From Anaerolineaceae bacterium 46_22 (GTDB taxonomy: Bacteria; Chloroflexota; Anaerolineae; Anaerolineales; Anaerolineaceae), in assembly GCA_001508595.1 (NCBI GenBank), contig LGHA01000024.1, forward strand, positions 1-11,657: a DNA stretch of 11,657 bases, given 5' to 3'. The number at the start of each line of letters is the position of its first letter. Position 1 is the first letter of the stretch. The notes below the pieces were generated by a model that saw only the letters and a list, made by a program, of their open reading frames with translations, had not been told where the DNA came from and did not search any database. A program made the position numbers and the translations under genes. This document shows positions 6,537-11,657 of this stretch, one piece after another.

Positions 6537-7949
6537 ATGAAAATCACAGTATTTACGATCAACCCGATATTTCCAGGCAAGGTTACCGGCGGCGCTTCTA
6601 AACATCTTTATTATATTACAAGATTTTTAGGCGATCAGGGACACCAGGTTGAAGTCATATGTCCCGAATCAGATGAATTAGGATCTTCATTTATATTGCA
6701 CGACAATGTGGAAGTCTTTCCAGAACTGTCGTTTAATTTGCCCTTTCCCCAACCCTATGCTGTCAGTCCACCAGACCTTTCGTTAATTGTAAGCAGAATC
6801 AGCAAGCGGTTAACTAATGCAGATCGATTGTACATTCATGACGGAGAATGGCTGATCCCAGATGTTTATGCTGATATACCGACTATTGCTTCGTTTCGAG
6901 ACAATATTTACCCGGAATCGGTTTTAGGAACCTTTGTTGGCAAACCTGACGCCATTATCACTGTTTCAGATTACTCTAGGGCTGTTATTCAAAATACAGC
7001 AGGTTTATTCTTCCCGGATTTATCAGAACGCATGTACACCGTCATCAACGGCATCGATTTTGATTTTTTCAAACGTGTGGACCCTTCAAACCTGGCAAGG
7101 CGATTAGGTTTAAACCCTGAAGAAGACATCATCCTCTTACACCCGCATCGACCAGAACAAGGAAAAGGTTTGGCTGAGACAATTCGGGTTGCTAATCGGC
7201 TGGTCCATAAGCACGGGTTAAGCCAGATAAAAGTTTTGATCCCCGAATGGATTGGTTCAATGGTAAGCTCAGGCGATTCAATCTATTATAACGAAATGAT
7301 GCATTTAATTCAGGATTTTGAACTGATTGATAATTTCAAGTTTGTCCCCTGGCTGCCCGTTGATCGAATGCCAGAGCTCTACAGCCTGGGAAACATAACA
7401 CTCTGTTTGGGGAATATTGTTGAAGCATTTGGGAATGTTGCCTACGAATCCCTGGCGTGCGGAACGCCCAGTATCGTCAGCCGTGTTGGCGTTCACAGAA
7501 CGCTTTTGCCTGATGAGCTGATCGAGAAGGTACATTTTGGGGATGTTGATGAGGTCGTAGCGCATGTATTGGCGATCCTTGATGGCAAGGAATGGCATCC
7601 GGATCGGGTTTTGGAAGAATTAAAAGCCAAAATGAACATACAAAAACAAGTTCAATCCTACAGCGATATAATTATAAATTGCAACAAACAGGACCCCTTA
7701 CAATTTACACCAGTTGATTCAACAAGAAGAACGACTTATAAATTACCACCTTGGGTATATTTTAAAGAGGATTTTATTTACCATGATTTCCGTGGAAAAT
7801 TTGAAAATGCTTCAGAATTGGCGAATTTGGTAAAGGGTTCAGATAAGTTTAGTGAAGAAACAGCCTTGCATGATGGGATAACCCAAGAGATGTGGCAGGC
7901 GTGGATAAGAAAAAGCTGGATTGTTCCAGTAGGTCAATTAAAGGAGTAA
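6537..7949 (+). CDS. Glycosyltransferase family 4 protein with C-terminal extension
   Basis: 470 aa, retaining GT-B fold glycosyltransferase. The N-terminal acceptor domain begins MKITVFTINPIFPGKVTGGA (Gly-Gly-Ala motif at 18-20 near the active site); the C-terminal nucleotide-sugar domain contains HRPEQGKG (204-211), the EX7E motif Glu296-Glu304 in EAFGNVAYE and SLACGTPSIVSRVG (305-318). No signal peptide or membrane helix is present, so it should act in the cytoplasm or at the membrane surface. Residues about 385-470 form an extra domain not part of standard GT4 (PPWVYFKEDFIYHDFRG and a predicted helix set ending in WIRKSWIVPVG). Donor and acceptor cannot be read from sequence. It overlaps functionally with the next gene: the Shine-Dalgarno AAGGAG of the SDR lies inside its last codons. 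It sits between folB and pterin-type reductases, and GT4 enzymes glucosylate tetrahydrobiopterin in cyanobacteria, so a pterin acceptor is possible but unproven. Confidence 0.9.
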   Translation: MKITVFTINPIFPGKVTGGASKHLYYITRFLGDQGHQVEVICPESDELGSSFILHDNVEVFPELSFNLPFPQPYAVSPPDLSLIVSRISKRLTNADRLYIHDGEWLIPDVYADIPTIASFRDNIYPESVLGTFVGKPDAIITVSDYSRAVIQNTAGLFFPDLSERMYTVINGIDFDFFKRVDPSNLARRLGLNPEEDIILLHPHRPEQGKGLAETIRVANRLVHKHGLSQIKVLIPEWIGSMVSSGDSIYYNEMMHLIQDFELIDNFKFVPWLPVDRMPELYSLGNITLCLGNIVEAFGNVAYESLACGTPSIVSRVGVHRTLLPDELIEKVHFGDVDEVVAHVLAILDGKEWHPDRVLEELKAKMNIQKQVQSYSDIIINCNKQDPLQFTPVDSTRRTTYKLPPWVYFKEDFIYHDFRGKFENASELANLVKGSDKFSEETALHDGITQEMWQAWIRKSWIVPVGQLKE

Positions 7950-7953
7950 AAAA

Positions 7954-8670
7954 ATGTATGATTTTGAAGGCAAGATTATCGTGGTTACGGGCGCTGCAGG
8001 TAATTTGGGGCAAGCAGTGGTCAAGGGCTTTTTACAAAGCAATGGAACTGTATGTGGTTTGGACCATCGTTCAGGTCGTTTAGAACAATTTAAGAGCTTA
8101 AAAGAAGGTGCTGCATCATTTTATGCTTTTGATGAGGTTGACCTGACGGATAAAGAAAATATGCTTTCCCTTGCAGAACGGATAAAGTCTGAAGTTGGTG
8201 TTGTGAATATGCTTGTCAACACTGTTGGCGGTTTCAGTATGGGTGAGCCGGTGTACGGCATATCAGAGGAGACATGGCAGCGCATGATGCGTATGAATGT
8301 CACATCCTTATTAAATGCGGCGGCAGCATTCGTTCCAACGATGATCGAAACCGGCGGGGGAAAGGTGATAACGATTGGCGCTAAGGCGGGCTTGCTTGGG
8401 ATGGTAAATGCAGGGGCTTATTCAGCAGCTAAAGCTGCATTGCTACGCTTAACTGAAAGTATGGCAGGTGAGTTGAAACAGAAGAATATTCAAGTTAACA
8501 GTGTTGTTCCGGGAATTATTGACACACCACAAAATCGAAAGGATATGCCCAATGCTGATTTTGAGAAGTGGGTGAGTCCAGAACAGGTTACTGATGTCAT
8601 ACTATTTTTAGCCTCATCCTCAGCAGATTCGATCAGCGGGGCAGCAATTCCTGTTTACGGAAGGTTGTAG
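7954..8670 (+). CDS. SDR-family reductase resembling dihydropteridine reductase (QDPR type)
   Basis: 238 aa short-chain dehydrogenase/reductase. The nucleotide-binding motif is TGAAGNLG (12-19). Tyr156 and Lys160 (YSAAK) are intact, but the position 13 residues before Tyr, usually catalytic Ser, is Ala143 in IGAKAG. The NNAG motif is changed to NTVGG (89-93). All three traits match animal dihydropteridine reductase from memory, which has an AGAKAA stretch and no Ser. The match extends to DTPQNRKDMPNADFEKW (190-206), nearly the same signature as human QDPR. QDPR regenerates tetrahydrobiopterin from quinonoid dihydropterin using NADH. Bacterial SDRs with DTPxNRxxMP exist under other names, so activity is inferred. 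Its start is 4 nt after the glycosyltransferase stop, with AAGGAG overlapping that gene; the two are coupled. Confidence 0.85.
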   Translation: MYDFEGKIIVVTGAAGNLGQAVVKGFLQSNGTVCGLDHRSGRLEQFKSLKEGAASFYAFDEVDLTDKENMLSLAERIKSEVGVVNMLVNTVGGFSMGEPVYGISEETWQRMMRMNVTSLLNAAAAFVPTMIETGGGKVITIGAKAGLLGMVNAGAYSAAKAALLRLTESMAGELKQKNIQVNSVVPGIIDTPQNRKDMPNADFEKWVSPEQVTDVILFLASSSADSISGAAIPVYGRL

Positions 8671-8673
8671 AAC

Positions 8674-9405
8674 TTATAGGTATTGGCCGCCGTCAACACG
8701 TAAAAATGCACCCGTTGTAAAATCGCTCTTGATCAGGTGGATGGCGTTTTCAGCTGCGATGTCAGGACTGCCGGTCCTTTGTAATAGGACGTATTTATTA
8801 GCATAAGCTTCTAAATCGACATCTTCTTTTCCTGCTAACGGCAGCATGATTCCAAGCCCAAGCGCATTAACTGTGATTCTCGGTGCAAGTTCAATAGCAA
8901 ACATGCGTGTCATCTCAACCAGAGCAAGTTTTGTCAGTCGATAAGCAAAATGATCTGGTTTATTTTGAATTATTTGAGCATCTGCAATATTTAAAACCCG
9001 ACCTTGCCGATCAGAGGGTAATTGTTTGGCAAATGCCTGGATCAAGAAAAAGGGGGTTTTTAAATTCACGCGAAATTGTTTTTCCCAAATTTCTCTGTTG
9101 GTTTCTAAACCGCTTCCCCTGAGGTAGAGGGCGGCGTTGTTTATGAGGATGTCAACACAATTAAAATGATTATGAATTTGTGGAAAAATATTGTTAACAG
9201 CATCTGAATGATTGAAATTCGCACCAATTGTGATCGCTTCAACACCTGATTCTCGCGCAAGTTGTGCTGTTTCTTCAGCTGGTTCCTGGGAGCTGTTGTA
9301 ATGAATCACAAGATTTGCACCTTCTTTTGCTAAGGCAAGGGCGAATGCTCGACCTAACCGGACCCCACCACCTGTAACCAGTGCTGTCTTATGCTTCAAA
9401 TCCAT
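8674..9405 (-). CDS. SDR-family pteridine reductase / FolM-like dihydropterin or dihydrofolate reductase
   Basis: 243 aa SDR. The cofactor loop TGGGVRLGRA (11-20) has the TGX3RxG form typical of PTR1 and FolM, where the Arg favours NADPH. NNAAL is at 89-93. The residue 13 before catalytic Tyr155 is Asp142 (in NIADAQIIQNKPDHFAYRLTK), not Ser; Asp at this place is characteristic of trypanosomatid PTR1 and E. coli FolM. Lys159 completes YxxxK. The likely role is NADPH reduction of dihydropterin, such as dihydromonapterin, and/or of dihydrofolate. It could stand in for DHFR if the genome lacks folA. It is the last gene of the TlpA-(Lgt-FolK)-SDR operon and starts 17 nt inside the end of the upstream gene, with AGAGGTGG as ribosome site. 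Its stop is 3 nt from that of the convergent SDR. A plain FabG role is less likely. Confidence 0.86.
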   Translation of the reverse strand: MDLKHKTALVTGGGVRLGRAFALALAKEGANLVIHYNSSQEPAEETAQLARESGVEAITIGANFNHSDAVNNIFPQIHNHFNCVDILINNAALYLRGSGLETNREIWEKQFRVNLKTPFFLIQAFAKQLPSDRQGRVLNIADAQIIQNKPDHFAYRLTKLALVEMTRMFAIELAPRITVNALGLGIMLPLAGKEDVDLEAYANKYVLLQRTGSPDIAAENAIHLIKSDFTTGAFLRVDGGQYL

Positions 9406-10630
9406 TTTCCACCTCTTTCAACATTTGGATCTTGTGGTCATCTTTTAATTGGTTAATGATATCTTCAATCAAAATGCCGCTTGCTGGATGCCTGAAATCA
9501 GGCGCAAGCTCTTTAAGCGGAATTGCAATGTATTTATATTTTATCAGATTAGGATCGGGTATTTGTTTTCCCTGAGTGAAAAACACGTCGTCGTCATAGG
9601 TGAGGATATCCAAATCAATCGGCACATTTACTTTGTTACCGGGTTCCCTGCCTAAATCAACCTCGATACTTTTTAGTCTTGAGCTTAAATCATTGAAGGA
9701 AAGCCTGGTGTCAATCTCTATTACCTTATTGTAAAAGAATGATGGATCAGATTCTTTTTGGACATCTTTAGATTTGTAAATATGGGACATGCCTCGAATT
9801 TTTGAAAAATCCTCTAATTTTTTAACTGCCTCTGGTAGATTTTTGTCAGGATCGCGGTTTGAACCAAGGCTGACAAAAACTTGGATATGTTTGCGATCCT
9901 GAAAACTTTTCTTGTAAATCAATGCGATCCCAAGAATGAGTATGGCAAAACCAAAAATCTGCCAAATATCAAATTTTCCAATCAGGCTTTTCTCTGAAAC
10001 AAAGGCACGTGTGATAAGGGTGATAAGCCCAACGGCTCCCATACTGAGGTTAAATAATGTCCCACTCCTCAGAAAGCCAGCGGTTTTGAAAACCTTTGTG
10101 TGAAAAAGCATTGCCAGGAAACAAATGGTTACCAAGAAGAGTGCATACAGGTTCACAGGGTGCCTGGTCTCGTTCCACAATTGGATCCCCCAGGGTAATT
10201 CGGTGGGTAAACCATAGCCATTACCGATGGCGTAATTTGATAGGTGTATGCCTGCAAATAGAAACAGGAATAAAGGTGCCAGGGTATCCAGGCTTGGCCA
10301 TAAAGGAAGGTGCTTTTTTTGCGCAAAGATGAAGGCAGCAAGTAAACCTACAAAGATGCCAAAACCGGGGTTTAACATCGATGGCGTCAAAGAGAATATT
10401 GCCATGGGATTACCTGCCAAAGCAGATGGGTTTTGAAGAATAAAGCCCACCCTGGCGCTAATAAGACCGGCGATCAGTCCCAAAAGAATGCTATTCTCAA
10501 TTAGATCTCCGTTGGTGCCAAGGTTCTTTGAAAAGTAAGATGTCGCCCATAATCCGATGAATAAGCTTACAATCATAATAAATCCTGCTGCTTGGATTGA
10601 GAGCGGACCGATATTGATCATAGGGAACAT
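9389..10630 (-). CDS. folK: Lgt-like membrane domain fused to 6-hydroxymethyl-dihydropterin pyrophosphokinase (FolK)
   Basis: 413 aa in two parts. Residues 1-240 are about seven membrane helices related to prolipoprotein diacylglyceryl transferase: SARVGFIL (58-65), NPGFGIFVG (87-95), NGYGLPTELPWGI (137-149), RHPVNLY (156-162). Canonical Lgt residues are missing: the FHGG histidine and the Arg of the GRxxNF motif are not found, and RHPxQLYE ends in Ala instead of Glu. Residues 247-396 are HPPK, which transfers pyrophosphate from ATP to 6-hydroxymethyl-dihydropterin: SLGSNRDPD (254-262), FYNKV (299-303), metal-binding DLD (339-341), PLKELAPDFRHP (371-382). The usual PRTLDLD arginine is absent (NVPIDLDIL). 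The junction DRKHIQVFVSLGSN has no ATG, GTG or TTG, so it is a real fusion. Start ATG 10630 overlaps the tlpA end by Shine-Dalgarno TAAGG; Met4 is an alternative start. Confidence 0.85.
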   Translation of the reverse strand: MFPMINIGPLSIQAAGFIMIVSLFIGLWATSYFSKNLGTNGDLIENSILLGLIAGLISARVGFILQNPSALAGNPMAIFSLTPSMLNPGFGIFVGLLAAFIFAQKKHLPLWPSLDTLAPLFLFLFAGIHLSNYAIGNGYGLPTELPWGIQLWNETRHPVNLYALFLVTICFLAMLFHTKVFKTAGFLRSGTLFNLSMGAVGLITLITRAFVSEKSLIGKFDIWQIFGFAILILGIALIYKKSFQDRKHIQVFVSLGSNRDPDKNLPEAVKKLEDFSKIRGMSHIYKSKDVQKESDPSFFYNKVIEIDTRLSFNDLSSRLKSIEVDLGREPGNKVNVPIDLDILTYDDDVFFTQGKQIPDPNLIKYKYIAIPLKELAPDFRHPASGILIEDIINQLKDDHKIQMLKEVENGFEA

Positions 10631-10639
10631 AGGTTTGCC

Positions 10640-11194
10640 TTAATCCCTTTCTCCGTAAATATCAGTCAGCTTTGCTCGCAAATAAGCTTCGCTCATGCCT
10701 GAACCGATTATGACATCAATCACTTCTCCTTCTGGTCCTACCAAAACCGACAAAGGGACAGCGTGCAGCTGGTAATCTCGGGATAAACTGCCGTCCCGGT
10801 CTAGCAGCATCGTGTAGGTGTAACCCTGGGACTCGAAATAACTGGCAGCATTCGTGAGGCTGTCCTGGAAACTTGTGTTGATCGCAAGTATCTCAAATCC
10901 TTCAGGGGCGAATTCTTCATAAACGGATTGCAGTCCCGGCATGGTTCTTTTGCAGATGGAACACCAGGATGCCCATAAAAAAACAAGAACAGGCTGCCCT
11001 TCATAATCAGATAGGGAAATACTTTGACCCTCTGGTGTTTGAAGTGTGAAACCCGGAGCCTGGAATCCTTTGTGAACGGCAGAAGCGTCTGTGTTTGCTT
11101 GAACGACAGGGAAAAGGGTGGGAGTCAAAATGATCCAGCTCAGACTCAATAAAACTACAGTGACGACAATGGATGTAAATACTCTTTTTCTCAT
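10640..11194 (-). CDS. Membrane-anchored TlpA-like thioredoxin-fold protein
   Basis: 184 aa. An N-terminal helix (residues 7-30) is followed by an exported domain; there is no lipobox Cys, so it is most likely a signal anchor, possibly a cleaved signal. The thioredoxin fold begins near 46 (APGFTLQTPEGQSISLSDYE), has the redox motif WCSIC (77-81) and the cis-proline loop HAVPLSVLV (144-152). TlpA/ResA-type proteins reduce disulfides outside the membrane, for example for cytochrome c maturation. The substrate here is unknown. The gene starts the operon with the Lgt-like FolK fusion (9-nt gap) and the pteridine-reductase-like SDR. The Shine-Dalgarno before the ATG is weak. The adjacency to an Lgt-like protein may reflect an old Lgt-redoxin pair to which FolK became attached (inference). 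Confidence 0.9.
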   Translation of the reverse strand: MRKRVFTSIVVTVVLLSLSWIILTPTLFPVVQANTDASAVHKGFQAPGFTLQTPEGQSISLSDYEGQPVLVFLWASWCSICKRTMPGLQSVYEEFAPEGFEILAINTSFQDSLTNAASYFESQGYTYTMLLDRDGSLSRDYQLHAVPLSVLVGPEGEVIDVIIGSGMSEAYLRAKLTDIYGERD

Positions 11195-11493
11195 AAATCA
11201 CTACTTCTAGATTTTCCTTGGATGAAATTAAGATCTTAGTTTTTATTTCCGAATTTAATTTACTTAATGATAATACCCAAAAAGCAGTCATGGGGAAATT
11301 GTCAAAGCTTTGTAAGTTATTAACATCTCATTGCGTCTAAGGGTTGTAGCTGATGAAATTGTGTGCTTATTCTAAAGGTATCTGATTATTAAATATTACG
11401 ACAACTTATTCAAAGGCGATATGAATAAATTCGTTTGATTGAGAAGGCGGCGTGGTAAAATGAAATGGATACTTAAAAGGAAAGGATTACGCC
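11195..11493. other. Divergent intergenic region, tlpA operon / tkt
   Basis: About 300 nt without a supported gene. It holds the tkt promoter near its right end. For tlpA a TTGACA reads on the minus strand (11300-11305), but the nearest good -10 (TATTAT) is 24 nt away, so it is not a clean promoter. A 6-bp dyad TTATTC (11406-11411)/GAATAA (11423-11428) sits just upstream of the tkt -35 and could be an operator, at low confidence. No tRNA, sRNA or riboswitch structure was recognised. Confidence 0.5.
11435..11461 (+). promoter_or_regulatory. Promoter of transketolase gene
   Basis: TGGTAAAAT (TG at 11453-11454, -10 TAAAAT at 11456-11461) is an extended -10. TTGATT (11435-11440) stands 15 nt upstream, or TTTGAT 16 nt upstream, as a -35. 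The leader to the ATG would be about 26 nt. Confidence 0.5.
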
Positions 11494-11657
11494 ATGGGAA
11501 ATCGTTCAATTCAAGAAAAGTCAATTAATACTATAAAATTTTTAGCCGTTGATGGTGTGCAAAAAGCTAATTCCGGGCATCCGGGTTTACCCCTTGGTTG
11601 TTCCGGTATTGCATATGCATTGTGGATGAAAATTCTTAAGTACAACCCTAAAAATCC
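11494..11657 (+). CDS. tkt: Transketolase, 5' end only
   Basis: 54 complete codons are visible before the window ends; the full protein would be about 650-670 aa. The start MGNRSIQEKSINTIKFLAVDG and then GVQKANSGHPGLPLGCSGIA (21-40), followed by LWMKILKYNPKN, match the transketolase N-terminal thiamine-diphosphate domain. The SGHPG histidine is a conserved active-site residue. Transketolase exchanges two-carbon ketol units in the pentose phosphate pathway. The usual GxPMG is GLPLG here. The ribosome site AGGAAAGG precedes ATG by 8 nt. 1-deoxyxylulose-5-phosphate synthase or an N-terminal-half-only transketolase cannot be fully excluded, but the local sequence fits full transketolase. Confidence 0.92.
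   Translation, partial: MGNRSIQEKSINTIKFLAVDGVQKANSGHPGLPLGCSGIAYALWMKILKYNPKN

Noticed and set aside
7954..9405. Reading both SDR genes as FabG-type 3-oxoacyl-ACP reductases
   Set aside because: Both lack the catalytic Ser, having Ala143 and Asp142, and both match pterin-reducing subfamilies better; fatty acid genes are not nearby.
9870..9930. A split of the Lgt-like and FolK parts into two genes or a sequencing frameshift
   Set aside because: The frame is continuous, no ATG, GTG or TTG lies directly before the SLGSN motif, and the helix-to-HPPK linker reads as normal protein.
11300..11305. TTGACA on the minus strand as the -35 of the tlpA operon
   Set aside because: The closest good -10, TATTAT, is 24 nt away; at 17 nt the sequence is TTTTGG.
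1..11657. CRISPR arrays, insertion sequences, phage genes, tRNA or rRNA
   Set aside because: No regularly spaced repeats, transposase or integrase frames, cloverleaf-like or rRNA sequence were noticed by reading; a computed search was not possible.

Overview
The window looks like a chromosomal segment of a moderate- to low-GC bacterium, most plausibly a member of the Chloroflexota (Anaerolineae-like). That guess rests on protein style and gene mix: an SPFH protein with a helical partner, an Lgt-like protein beside a TlpA-like redoxin, a GPNSPG-type SucD, and SDR-rich pterin genes. There is no rRNA or other decisive marker, so the taxonomy is an inference. Coding density is high and no insertion sequence, prophage, CRISPR array or tRNA was seen.

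Left part (1-3745, all minus strand). A sucC-sucD operon for succinyl-CoA synthetase has an extended -10 promoter and a 17-nt gene overlap. SucD runs off the left edge exactly at its phospho-histidine. A strong hairpin terminator separates it from an upstream two-gene operon: a 175-aa helical protein of unknown function followed by an SPFH/stomatin-family protein whose C-terminus is an excisionase-type helix-turn-helix.

Middle left (3811-5434, plus strand). A 49-aa pilin-like membrane peptide with an excellent Shine-Dalgarno sequence, a ComF-family phosphoribosyltransferase, and long-form ribosome hibernation factor Hpf, closed by a 15-bp perfect terminator hairpin.

Centre and right (5493-11194). 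This is an unusually pterin-centred neighbourhood in two convergent arrangements. folE (plus) meets folB (minus) with 2 nt between the stop codons. Divergent from folB runs a glycosyltransferase family 4 gene translationally coupled to an SDR that looks like dihydropteridine reductase (QDPR type, Ala instead of catalytic Ser). That SDR meets, 3 nt apart, an opposing operon of a TlpA-like thioredoxin, an Lgt-like membrane domain fused to HPPK (FolK), and a pteridine-reductase/FolM-type SDR (Asp instead of catalytic Ser). Together FolE, FolB and FolK give the dihydroneopterin-to-HPPK steps of folate synthesis. The two SDRs carry exactly the active-site variants known from enzymes that reduce pterins. 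The neighbouring glycosyltransferase raises the hypothesis, unproven here, of a glycosylated or otherwise modified tetrahydropterin made and recycled by this cluster, with a membrane-tethered HPPK.

Right edge (11195-11657). A roughly 300-nt intergenic region carries a good promoter for the start of a transketolase gene, which is cut by the window end.
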